A DNA stretch of 23,058 nucleotides from the IMG/VR virus record IMGVR_UViG_3300045453_000018, positions 1-23,058 of that record. One strand, 5' to 3'. The notes beneath the pieces were generated by a model. It saw only the letters and a program-made list of their open reading frames with translations. It was not told where the DNA came from and did not search any database. Made by a program: the position numbers and the translations under genes. Positions within the stretch are counted from its first letter, which is position 1. Every line of letters begins with the position of its first letter. Source of the DNA: a virus. This document shows, piece by piece, positions 1 through 6,941 of the stretch.

Positions 1-894
1 GCGCCCAATCGCCACCGGACGCTGCTAATTGCTCACCATGACAATACGCTGCCCGATGTGGATCGGGAGGTGCAGCGCGTGTCGAACATGCTGGCGCCGC
101 GGCTGCTGTTTTCCGAGGTGACGATTGCTACGCTGATCGATGAGCTGCAGCGCTCCCGATACGACATCATTTGGTTTGCGGGACATTCGTCGGAGGAAGG
201 GCTGGTGCTCGCCGACGGCATGTTGTCTGCATCGCAGTTGGTGCAGTTGTTGCGTCAGCAAACACCGCGGCTGGTGTTTCTCAATTCGTGCGCGTCGCTG
301 AAGGTGGCGATGGCGATTCACAATGAGATTGGTTGCGTCGTGATCGCGACGATTGCGGAGGTGGCTGATCTGCTGGCGTTCACGACGGGGGCACAGTTGG
401 CGGCGGCGTTGGCGGCAGGGATGCCGATCAGCGAGGCGTACCTGGTGAGCCGTCCCGGCGCCAATCGCCAGTATGTGCTGCTGGGCGGCCAGGCCGAGCG
501 CGGGGCGACGGACATCGAGGCGGATGAGATCAGGCTGATCCGGTTGTTCAATGAGTGGGGCGAGCGGATCGAGGGGAAGCTGGTCGGGCTGGAGACGCGC
601 GTCAATCGGCGGATCGATGATCTGCAGGGCGATGTCGATGAAATGCGCGGGGACGTGCAGCGGCTGACCGCGGAGACGAATACGCTCAACCCGACCAAGC
701 GGCTGTTGTGGGGTGTCGGGTTCGTGATGCTCTTTGTGCCGGTGATTGGTTTCTTTTCGGGCTGGCGTGAGTTTGCCGATATAAGCTGGCAGGCAGCCTA
801 TTTGTTCGCCGGGTTCTGCTATGTGTTCGCTGCGCTGCTATTTGGGCTGGGCATGGGGATTATCCGCATTGACCAGTTGATGCGAGGGCGCTGA
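1..894 (+). CDS. CHAT-like (caspase-fold) protease domain with coiled coil and two membrane spans, 5'-partial
   Basis: The reading frame is open to the left edge, and codons upstream of the GTG at 58 read as the first CHAT strand (RTLLIAHHDNTLPDVDREV), so the gene begins outside the window. The catalytic dyad of the CHAT/C25 clan appears intact: His in FAGHSS (codon 184-186) and Cys in FLNSCAS (codon 289-291), each after a hydrophobic strand. The stretch around 520-680 is a charged heptad-like coiled coil. Two hydrophobic segments follow (about 697-765 and 790-865), so the C-terminus is membrane-anchored and the protease domain is probably cytosolic. The TGA overlaps the next start (TGATG), which implies co-translation with the HNH gene. 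CHAT proteases are known in host-defence and cell-death systems; a protective or killing role here is inference. The family call is fairly secure, the function is not. Confidence 0.7.
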   Translation, partial: APNRHRTLLIAHHDNTLPDVDREVQRVSNMLAPRLLFSEVTIATLIDELQRSRYDIIWFAGHSSEEGLVLADGMLSASQLVQLLRQQTPRLVFLNSCASLKVAMAIHNEIGCVVIATIAEVADLLAFTTGAQLAAALAAGMPISEAYLVSRPGANRQYVLLGGQAERGATDIEADEIRLIRLFNEWGERIEGKLVGLETRVNRRIDDLQGDVDEMRGDVQRLTAETNTLNPTKRLLWGVGFVMLFVPVIGFFSGWREFADISWQAAYLFAGFCYVFAALLFGLGMGIIRIDQLMRGR

Positions 895-1241
895 TGCCGA
901 GTCGAGCGCCGACGGCGTGTCGGCGGCCGGGTTGCGCGGGGCTGGTGCGCAACGGGGTGTGCAATGTGTGCGGGCCGCTGCGTCGCCGGCGCGACAAGGA
1001 GATCGATGAGCGGCGCGGGTCGTCGTCACGGCGTGGCTATGGCTACAGTTGGCGCCGGTGGCGAGCCATGTACCTGCGGTCGCACCGACTGTGTGTGATC
1101 TGCCTGCGCAATGGTCGCGTCGAGCCTGCGACCGACGTGCATCACATCATCCCCAAACGTGACGGCGGGCTGGACATCGAGAGCAATCTGCAGGCGCTTT
1201 GCCATAGCTGTCATAGCCGGATTACGAATGCGGGCGGCTGA
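894..1241 (+). CDS. HNH endonuclease (HK97 gp74-like)
   Basis: This 115-aa protein has the HNH core near residues 81-110: DVHHIIPKRDGG (His83/His84), Asn98 in SNLQALC and the closing CHSCH. Two cysteine pairs, C67/C70 and C103/C106, form the usual structural zinc site. A second N-terminal knuckle is formed by C9, C14, C23 and C26. The SSRRGYGYSWRRWRAMYLR segment is typical of phage HNH proteins encoded beside terminase. In HK97-like phages this nuclease works with the terminase holoenzyme at cos cleavage during DNA packaging. The start overlaps the stop of the CHAT gene. The small terminase starts about 100 bp downstream. The gene appears complete. Confidence 0.9.
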   Translation: MPSRAPTACRRPGCAGLVRNGVCNVCGPLRRRRDKEIDERRGSSSRRGYGYSWRRWRAMYLRSHRLCVICLRNGRVEPATDVHHIIPKRDGGLDIESNLQALCHSCHSRITNAGG

Positions 1242-1297
1242 CCATAGGCCACCGGAGGGGGGATCGACAATTTGCTAAGGCGGCGAGCTAGACCGGA

Positions 1298-1317
1298 TGC
1301 GAAGCAGAGCTTTCGCA
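1298..1317. repeat. Inverted repeat in the HNH-terS gap, possible terminase or cos site
   Basis: TGCGAA (1298-1303) and TTCGCA (1312-1317) form perfect 6-bp arms around an 8-nt spacer. It lies in the only sizeable gap (1242-1342) of the packaging block, between the HNH nuclease and the small terminase. A G-rich run (1253-1262) precedes it. In HK97-like phages cos and terminase-binding sequences lie close to the small terminase gene. That role is inferred from position only; a short mRNA hairpin is the alternative. Confidence 0.3.
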
Positions 1318-1342
1318 CGGAAGAAAATCTGGAAATTGTGAG

Positions 1343-1777
1343 ATGGGGAATTTCCTGTCAGGGCAGAGGGATGTAGCCGCACAGCAGCACGGGGAGCCGC
1401 TGGCGATGCCTGATGGCCTTGACCCGACGTTGCTGCCGTACTGGGAGGCCGTTGCCAATCTGTTGCCAAAGGGGGTGGCCACCAAGCACGACACGCAGAT
1501 TGTGCTGCAACTATGCCAAGCGCTGCATGTGCGCGACCGTGCGTATGAGCAAATTCTGAGTGGCGGTATCGAGGTGGCGGACGCTGCGCACGGGGGCGAG
1601 CCACGCCGGAACCCGGCAATCATCACGTGGCGGCAGGCGGCAGACATGGCGACAGGACTGATGAATTTGCTTGGGCTGTCGCCGATCAGCAGAGCACGGA
1701 TACAGTCAGCCGATGGCGAAAAAGCAGACCCTCTCTCTGAGTTCATCCGGCACCGGCACGCGTCGGGCTCGGAGTAG
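1343..1777 (+). CDS. terS: Terminase small subunit, P27 family
   Basis: This 144-aa protein resembles P27-type small terminases. A helical core (LLPYWEAVANLLPKGVATKHD, then QIVLQLCQALHVRDRAYEQI) is followed by the family-like C-terminal segment ITWRQAADMATGLMNLLGLSPISRARI. Small terminases form rings that recognise phage DNA and load it onto the large subunit. The length suits the family. The start is the ATG at 1343; no strong Shine-Dalgarno sequence is visible. The 3' end overlaps the large terminase by 65 nt if that gene begins at 1713. The neighbouring HNH, large terminase and portal genes support the call. Confidence 0.85.
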   Translation: MGNFLSGQRDVAAQQHGEPLAMPDGLDPTLLPYWEAVANLLPKGVATKHDTQIVLQLCQALHVRDRAYEQILSGGIEVADAAHGGEPRRNPAIITWRQAADMATGLMNLLGLSPISRARIQSADGEKADPLSEFIRHRHASGSE

Positions 1778-3446
1778 GAAACACCCGGCTGAACGGTACA
1801 TTGACAATGTTATACGCGGGAAGGTGGTCGCGTGCCGATGGGTGCGCCTGTTCTGTGAGCGGCATAAGCGTGACCTGAAGCGGGGGCGCCAGCGCGGGCT
1901 GTATTTCGACCGTGACGCTGCGGCACATGCGATTGAGTGGTTCGATTATCTGCACCACAGCAAAGGGCGGTGGGCTGGACGGCTGATCGAGCTGGAGCCG
2001 TGGCAACAGGCGATTCTCTGGGTGCTGTTTGGATGGCACCGGAGATCGGGGGGGCGGCGGTTCCGGTCTGGCTATGTCGAGATTGCGCGCAAGAATGGCA
2101 AGAGTACGCTGGCGAGCGGGCTGGCGCTGTACATGCTGATCGCCGATGGCGAGGCCGGGGCGGAGGTGTATTCGGCAGCGACGAAACGGGATCAGGCAAA
2201 AATTACGTGGGATGAGGCGGCGCGGATGGTCAAGGCGTCGCCGCACCTACGCCGGCACGTGACGGTGCACAAGGACAAGCTCTTTCTGAAGTGGGACACG
2301 GCGAGCCTTTTTGTGCCGCTTGGACGTGACTCGGACACGATGGACGGGTTGAATGTGCATTGTGCGATTGTCGACGAGCTGCACGCCCACCGCACTTCGG
2401 AAATTTGGGATGTGCTGGAGACGGGGACAGTGGCACGCACGCAGCCGTTGATGTTTGGCATTACGACGGCAGGGTTTAACCAGTCGTCGTTCTGCTACGA
2501 GCGCCGGCGCTATACGCTGCAGGTGCTGGACGGTGTGATCGAGGATGATTCCCATTTTGGGATAATCTTCACGCTCGATGAGGGGGACGACGAGTGGGAC
2601 GAGCGCAATTGGATCAAGGCGAATCCCAACCTGGGCGTGAGTGTGGATTTGGTCGACCTGCGCGAGCAGGCGCGCAAGGCGAGGAAGATCGCCAGCGCGC
2701 TGACCTCCTTCCTGACGAAGCGGCTGAATGTCTGGACACGCGCGTCGGAGCAGTTCATTCACCCGGACAAGTGGAAGGGCTGCGGCGGGGCGTTGGATGT
2801 GGAAGCGCTGGCCGGGCGCACTTGCTATGGCGGGCTGGATTTGTCGAGCACGCTGGATATTACGGCTTGGGTGCTGGTCTTCCCGCCGACTGAGGATGAT
2901 CCATTGTGGCGGGTGCTGCCGCGGTTTTGGGTGCCGGAGACGGCCATGCACGAGCGCAGCAGGCGTGACCAGGTGCCCTATGATGCGTGGGTGCGGCAGG
3001 GCTGGATTGAGGCGATTCCCGGCGACGTGATCGATTATGAGTTTGTGTATGCCCAGATCGACCGGGATGCCCAGTTGTATGACGTGCGAGAGGTTGGGTT
3101 TGATCGATGGGGGGCGGCTGCGATTTATCTGTGGTTTGCTGCTCGCGGGATGACGGTCGTGCAGATTGGGCAGGGATATCAGTCGATGTCGGCGCCGATG
3201 AAGGAGATGGAGAAGCTGATTGTGAGTGGTCAGCTTGCGCACGGCGATAATCCTGTGCTGACGTGGATGGCCTACAACCTGGTTGCGCAGCGGGACCCGG
3301 CAGGCAATGTGAAGCCAGACAAGCGCCACAGTGGCGAAAAAATTGACGGGATCGTTGCGTTGGTTATGGCGTTGTCACGGGCGACGCTGCATGACCCAGA
3401 GAGTCAACGTTCGGTGTATGAGGAAAGGGGGATTCGGTCGCTATGA
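1713..3446 (+). CDS. terL: Terminase large subunit (HK97-type ATPase and nuclease)
   Basis: The 577-aa protein is the packaging motor. The N-terminal ATPase has a Walker A-type motif EIARKNGKST near residues 123-132 and Walker B IVDE at 219-222. The RNase H-like nuclease domain begins near CYGGLDLSST, where Asp376 is a likely metal ligand. It continues through REVGFDRWGAAAIY and ends with a DGIVALVMALSRA segment typical of this family. I chose the ATG at 1713; an in-frame TTG at 1671 would lengthen the overlap with terS and adds nothing family-like. The stop overlaps the next ATG (ATGA). Size and motifs match intact HK97/P27-associated large terminases. Confidence 0.96.
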   Translation: MAKKQTLSLSSSGTGTRRARSRKHPAERYIDNVIRGKVVACRWVRLFCERHKRDLKRGRQRGLYFDRDAAAHAIEWFDYLHHSKGRWAGRLIELEPWQQAILWVLFGWHRRSGGRRFRSGYVEIARKNGKSTLASGLALYMLIADGEAGAEVYSAATKRDQAKITWDEAARMVKASPHLRRHVTVHKDKLFLKWDTASLFVPLGRDSDTMDGLNVHCAIVDELHAHRTSEIWDVLETGTVARTQPLMFGITTAGFNQSSFCYERRRYTLQVLDGVIEDDSHFGIIFTLDEGDDEWDERNWIKANPNLGVSVDLVDLREQARKARKIASALTSFLTKRLNVWTRASEQFIHPDKWKGCGGALDVEALAGRTCYGGLDLSSTLDITAWVLVFPPTEDDPLWRVLPRFWVPETAMHERSRRDQVPYDAWVRQGWIEAIPGDVIDYEFVYAQIDRDAQLYDVREVGFDRWGAAAIYLWFAARGMTVVQIGQGYQSMSAPMKEMEKLIVSGQLAHGDNPVLTWMAYNLVAQRDPAGNVKPDKRHSGEKIDGIVALVMALSRATLHDPESQRSVYEERGIRSL

Positions 3447-3658
3447 GTGAGTTGCGAGGGGCGAAAAGCGTAGGGCGTGTCGGGATCGACGATGTGCTGG
3501 TGCTGGCCGGGGTGATCATGCTGGGGCTGGCGATTTGGACGTTGTGGGGCGTGGTTGCGGTGTTGGCCTATGCCGGGGCGTTGTTGGTGTCGCTGGGGGT
3601 GCTGGCCGGGTGGGCGCAGGCGCATCGCGGGCGAGGGGCGCGGGGCGAGGGGCGATAG
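3443..3658 (+). CDS. Small two-span membrane protein between terminase and portal
   Basis: This 71-aa protein is nearly all hydrophobic between residues 17 and 58 (VLVLAGVIMLGLAIWTLWG, then VVAVLAYAGALLVSLGVLAG), giving two membrane helices with a short turn. The tail is strongly basic. It is translationally coupled to the large terminase by ATGA. I do not recognise a family. Both ends are encoded by GCGAGGGGCG-type repeats also found at 9553-9575: the N-terminal MSELRGAK shares 16 exact bases with 9553-9568, and the C-terminal RGARGEGR shares 14 exact bases with 9562-9575. A holin-like or superinfection role is possible but unsupported. Confidence 0.6.
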   Translation: MSELRGAKSVGRVGIDDVLVLAGVIMLGLAIWTLWGVVAVLAYAGALLVSLGVLAGWAQAHRGRGARGEGR

Positions 3659-3689
3659 AATCGCCGTTGTGATTCCGATGGGGGAGGCG

Positions 3690-3917
3690 ATGCTGAGCGA
3701 TATGTTACCCACTGAGCGGATTGCGTTGGCGGCGTTCCGGTTGGCGCAGGGGCGCGCGGTGACGGTGCGCAGCCTGGCGAGTGAGTTGGACATTACGCCG
3801 CGTGGCGCCCGGTCGATGTTGGAGCGGATGAGCCGGGTGGTGCCGCTGGTCGACGATGGTGGGGTGTGGCGGGTGGCGGAGGGTGAAAAAGAAGAGATTG
3901 GGAGATTGGGAGATTAG
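3690..3917 (+). CDS. Small winged-helix DNA-binding protein
   Basis: From the ATG at 3690 this is 75 aa and reads as a compact winged helix: helix 1 TERIALAAFRLAQG, helix 2 VTVRSLASELD, recognition helix TPRGARSMLERMSRV, then a two-strand wing VPLVDDGGVWRV. Such domains bind DNA or act as small transcriptional or packaging adaptors. In-frame starts also exist at 3669 (GTG), 3678 and 3702; GGGGGAGG at 3680-3687 is close to 3690. The C-terminal EKEEIGRLGD is encoded by a GAGATTGGGAGATT repeat, so the original stop may have been earlier. The position before the portal gene gives little functional information. Confidence 0.6.
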   Translation: MLSDMLPTERIALAAFRLAQGRAVTVRSLASELDITPRGARSMLERMSRVVPLVDDGGVWRVAEGEKEEIGRLGD

Positions 3918-3941
3918 AGATTGCGCTGATGGGAGAGTGAC

Positions 3942-4214
3942 ATGGTTCGAATTGACGCCAGTGTTACGGGCTGGTTGATGAAAATGGGGCGAGAGATCAA
4001 TGCGGTGCTGGGCGATCTGTCGCCGGCGGATTTACCCAACCAGGCGATCAATTGGGACGATCTGGGTTGTCATGACGTGACGCTGCGATGGGATGGGGAG
4101 CGGTTGGTTATCCGGGCGGTGATCGAGGAGGCGGCGCCGTCCTGGGTGGGGCGGCGCTTTTGTTTTCCTGGAAAACATCAGAGAGTGAACTGTTGGTTCC
4201 CCTGCGCGTGGTAG
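3942..4214 (+). CDS. Hypothetical protein, 90 aa
   Basis: No recognised family. The first 70 residues look like a small alpha/beta protein (helix WLMKMGREINAVLG, then strands DVTLRWDGERLVIRAVIEEA). The last 20 residues (RRFCFPGKHQRVNCWFPCAW) are Cys/Trp-rich and unlike the rest. They coincide with an AT-richer stretch holding a 17-bp palindrome at 4161-4177, so the end may have been changed by a frameshift or may lie in regulatory DNA. GGGAGAG at 3931-3937 is the ribosome binding site, supplied by a host-type GAGATTGGGAG repeat. The gene ends 9 bp before the portal start. Confidence 0.5.
   Translation: MVRIDASVTGWLMKMGREINAVLGDLSPADLPNQAINWDDLGCHDVTLRWDGERLVIRAVIEEAAPSWVGRRFCFPGKHQRVNCWFPCAW
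4161..4177. promoter_or_regulatory. 17-bp perfect palindrome, operator-like
   Basis: TGTTTTCC (4161-4168) and GGAAAACA (4170-4177) are exact 8-bp inverted arms around a single T. The site is AT-rich within GC-rich surroundings and lies 47 bp upstream of the portal ATG, inside the 3' end of the 90-aa reading frame. Its geometry is that of a dimeric repressor operator. No convincing -35/-10 pair was found beside it and I saw no second copy in the window, so a regulatory role is inference. Confidence 0.35.
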
Positions 4215-4223
4215 GGTGTGGGT

Positions 4224-6281
4224 ATGGGTTTTGTTTCGACGCTGATTGGGAATTTGCGGGAGCTGACGCTCGACGATCCGGCGAATTGGCCGGTGGAGTT
4301 TTTGCGCGGCGGGTCGGCGGTGTCGCCGGATTCGGCGATGCAGATCGGCGCGGTGTTGGCGTGTGTGCGGGTGGTGGCGGAGTCGGTGATGATGCTGCCG
4401 CTGGAGGTGCGCGCACGTGAGGGGCGCGGGACGCGGCGAGCGACGGAACTGCCGATCTATGGGCTGCTGCATGATTTGCCCAACCCGGAGATGACGAGCG
4501 CCGATCTGCGGATGACGCTGCAGGGGCATTTGACGACGTGGGGAAATGGGTATGCGCAGAAGGTTCCCGACCGCGCCGGGCGCTGGATCGAGTTGTGGCC
4601 GTTGGCGCCGAACCGGATGACGGTGACGCGGGCGCCGGATGAGAGCCTGGTCTATGAGTATCGAGAGGCCAGCGGGAAGATGCGCACGTTCCCACAGCGG
4701 GAGATTATGCACGTGCGGGGACTTTCCTTCGACGGGCTGATGGGCTATTCGCCGGTGGCGCTGGCGCGGCGCACGTTCGAGCGCAAGCTGAGTATGGAGC
4801 GCTTCGAGTCGGCGTTTTGGGACAATGGGGCGCAGCCCGGCAGTGTGTTGAAGCATCCGGGGACGCTGAGCGATAAGGCGTATGCCCGACTGTTGGAGGC
4901 ATGGGAGAAGCGCCACATGGGGCCGCAGAATGCGAACCGGGTGGCGATTCTGGAGGAGGGGCTGGACGTTGCCAGCATCGGGATTCCACAGAGCGACGCG
5001 CAGTTTCTGGAGAGCCAGAAGCTGACCAGAACGGAGATCGCGGCGCTGTTCCGGGTGCCGCCACACATGGCGGGCGATCTGGATCGGGCAACGTGGTCGA
5101 ATGTGGAGCAGATGGGGCTGGAGTTCGTGATCTATGCGCTGATGCCCTGGTTGGTGCTGTGGGAGCAGGCGATTGGGCGGGATTTGATGACGGCGCAGGA
5201 GCGTACCCGCTATTACGCCAAACACAAATTACAGGGGCTGCTGCGCGGGGATAATGCGAGCCGATCGCAGTTCTATGCTGCGGGGCTGCAGTGGGGCTGG
5301 TTCAGCATCAACGACGTGCGCGAGCTGGAGGATATGAATCCGGTGGCGAACGGCGATACCTACTTTGTGCCGCTGAATATGGCGCCGCTGGATCAGGCAG
5401 TGCTGGGGGTGTCGGCGGTGAGTGCGGCGCAGGTGCGGGCATTCGAGCAGTGCGACCATGGCGAGGGGTGTCGATGCGGGAGAGAGCACCCGCAAGGGGA
5501 TGCTCCTACGGAGCGGCGCGCTGAGGATGATGCGGTCGAGGAGTTGCGGCTGACGCGCGTCGAGATGGCGCGGGCGATGGAGCCGGTTCTGGAGGATGTT
5601 GCCCGGCGGCTGACGGGGCGTGAGGTGCGCGATGTGCGGCGGCTGGTGGAGAAGCATTTGCGCAAGCGCGCCGACGATGAGTTCCTGGCCGCGGTGACGG
5701 CGCTCTATAACGAGTTTGGCGGCGTGGTAGCGGATGCGTTCCGGGCGGCGCTGCTGGCCTACGCACGGCAGGCGATGCTGGCGGCCAGCGCCGAGCTCGG
5801 GGTGAAGTCGCCAGGGCTGACGGATGAACTGCGCCAGTTTGTGATCGAGTATCTGGAGAATTTGGGCAACGGCTGGGCAGCGAGCAGCCGGACGCAGATT
5901 GGGATTGTGCTCGACGCGGCGGTGGCGGCCGGGGATGACCCGGCAACGGCCATCGAAGAGCGGCTGACGCGGTGGGAGGAGAGCAAGCCGGGGAAGGTGG
6001 CGGATCGCCAGGCCTTCGAGGGGCTGAATGCGTTTGTGATCGCCGCCTATAGGATTCATCAGATCACGCGCATTCGATGGGTGGCGGCGGGTACGAGCTG
6101 CCCGTTCTGTCGACAGTTGAATGGGCGGGTGATCGGGATCGAAGAGTCATTTTTGGAAGAGGGCGCCGAACTGGACGGCGGCGAGGCCGGGCCGATGAAG
6201 GTGCGGCATCGGGTGCGCAGTGGGCGGCTGCACGGCGGCTGCGACTGTATGATTGTGGCAGAGCGAGCAACGGAGGAGTAG
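4224..6281 (+). CDS. Portal protein fused to a Mu gpF-like (MuF) minor head domain
   Basis: Residues 1-400 are an HK97-type portal: SAMQIGAVLACVRVVAESVMMLPLEV, NPEMTSADLRMTLQGHLTTWGNGYAQ, then FRVPPHMAGDLDRATWSNVEQMGLEFV and a YYAKHKLQGLLRGD segment. A linker (about 405-440) is followed by a helical stretch and a MuF-type ending with CPFC (626-629), NGRVIGIEESF and HGGCDC (670-675), the usual Cys/His cluster of phage head morphogenesis proteins. At 685 aa it is far longer than a plain portal (about 400). The portal is the dodecameric DNA gateway; MuF proteins are internal or minor head proteins usually encoded separately. Part of the linker comes from a hairpin repeat (5484-5513). The ATG at 4224 is preferred over the GTG at 4218. 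Confidence 0.9.
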   Translation: MGFVSTLIGNLRELTLDDPANWPVEFLRGGSAVSPDSAMQIGAVLACVRVVAESVMMLPLEVRAREGRGTRRATELPIYGLLHDLPNPEMTSADLRMTLQGHLTTWGNGYAQKVPDRAGRWIELWPLAPNRMTVTRAPDESLVYEYREASGKMRTFPQREIMHVRGLSFDGLMGYSPVALARRTFERKLSMERFESAFWDNGAQPGSVLKHPGTLSDKAYARLLEAWEKRHMGPQNANRVAILEEGLDVASIGIPQSDAQFLESQKLTRTEIAALFRVPPHMAGDLDRATWSNVEQMGLEFVIYALMPWLVLWEQAIGRDLMTAQERTRYYAKHKLQGLLRGDNASRSQFYAAGLQWGWFSINDVRELEDMNPVANGDTYFVPLNMAPLDQAVLGVSAVSAAQVRAFEQCDHGEGCRCGREHPQGDAPTERRAEDDAVEELRLTRVEMARAMEPVLEDVARRLTGREVRDVRRLVEKHLRKRADDEFLAAVTALYNEFGGVVADAFRAALLAYARQAMLAASAELGVKSPGLTDELRQFVIEYLENLGNGWAASSRTQIGIVLDAAVAAGDDPATAIEERLTRWEESKPGKVADRQAFEGLNAFVIAAYRIHQITRIRWVAAGTSCPFCRQLNGRVIGIEESFLEEGAELDGGEAGPMKVRHRVRSGRLHGGCDCMIVAERATEE
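5484..5513. repeat. Hairpin repeat inside the portal-MuF linker, related to 8163-8195
   Basis: GAGCACCC-GCAA-GGG-(GA)-TGCTC folds into a stem with a GCAA tetraloop at 5484-5505, and CCTACGGAG follows. The blocks CCGCAAGGGG and CCTACGGAG are both found exactly in the intergenic palindrome at 8173-8182 and 8187-8195. Here the element is read in frame as linker sequence (REHPQGDAPTER), so a dispersed repeat has been absorbed into a coding region. Confidence 0.65.
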
Positions 6282-6905
6282 ATGGAGCGCCGATTTTTCC
6301 CGACTGAATTGAGGGCGGAGGGCAACGAGGGCGAGCAACCTACGCTGACCGGGTATGCGGCGGTGTTCAATCAGCTCTCGGTGGTGCTGTATGGGATGTT
6401 CCGCGAGAAGATCGCCCGTGGGGCGTTCGCCAATGCGCTGAGTGGGGATGTGCGGGCGCTGTGGAACCATGACACAAATCTGCCGCTGGGACGCACGAAG
6501 GCGGGCACGCTGCGGCTGGAAGAGGATGCGCACGGGCTGCGGGTGGAGATCGACCCACCGACAACGCAGGCTGGGCGTGATGCGCTGGTGAGCGTGCAGC
6601 GCGGGGATGTGGATCAGATGTCCTTCGCCTTCGACGTGCTGGAGGACGAGTGGGATCAGGATGAGAGCGGGATGCTGATCCGCACGCTGCGGAAGGTGGT
6701 GCTGTACGAGGTTAGCCCGGTGACGTTTCCGGCTTATCCTCAGACGACGGTTGCGGCACGTGCGGGAGAATCCGACGCGTGGGGCGATATGCCGGCGATT
6801 CCGGCGCGGTTCGGGCGAACCGGGGACGGGAGCGACGCGGAGCGGGCGCAGGGGCGCCTGGCGATGAGGCGGCGACGGCTGGCGTTGGTGGAATTGAATC
6901 GGTAG
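6282..6905 (+). CDS. Prohead maturation protease (HK97 gp4-like, U35)
   Basis: This 207-aa serine protease of the HK97/herpesvirus assemblin fold cleaves the scaffolding domain from capsid subunits in the prohead. Seen here: TGYAAVFN near the N-terminus, catalytic His63 in ALWNHD, Ser114 in QMSFAF, and the conserved EVSPVTFPAYPQT segment near residue 150. The Arg/Glu-rich C-terminus is usual and is probably self-cleaved. The ATG follows the portal stop directly (TAGATG), with GGAGGAG at 6272-6278. Position between portal and major capsid gene is the classic HK97 order. It appears complete. Confidence 0.95.
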   Translation: MERRFFPTELRAEGNEGEQPTLTGYAAVFNQLSVVLYGMFREKIARGAFANALSGDVRALWNHDTNLPLGRTKAGTLRLEEDAHGLRVEIDPPTTQAGRDALVSVQRGDVDQMSFAFDVLEDEWDQDESGMLIRTLRKVVLYEVSPVTFPAYPQTTVAARAGESDAWGDMPAIPARFGRTGDGSDAERAQGRLAMRRRRLALVELNR

Positions 6906-6941
6906 CTCCTACGGGAGATCAGAGATTGGGGAGTAGAGCAG
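6906..6941 (+). promoter_or_regulatory. Repeat-derived leader and ribosome binding site of the capsid gene
   Basis: The gap contains GCTCCTACGG, a half-site of the repeat seen at 5502-5511, followed by AGAGATTGGGGAG, a degenerate copy of the GAGATTGGGAG run at 3894-3920. The GGGGAG at 6928-6933 sits 8 nt before the capsid ATG and is the evident Shine-Dalgarno sequence, so the repeat supplies the translation signal. Confidence 0.55.

Noticed and set aside
58-60. GTG at 58 as the start of the CHAT gene
   Set aside because: The frame is open to base 1 and the upstream codons give the first strand expected of a CHAT domain, so the gene is truncated by the window.
2247-3329. 360-aa minus-strand reading frame opposite the large terminase
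   Set aside because: It is rich in His, Arg, Pro and Leu as expected from the antisense of a GC-rich gene, and a well-supported terminase occupies the plus strand.
4032-5225. 397-aa minus-strand reading frame opposite the portal
   Set aside because: Its composition is antisense-like (many His, Arg, Pro, Gln), with no motif or coupling to neighbours.
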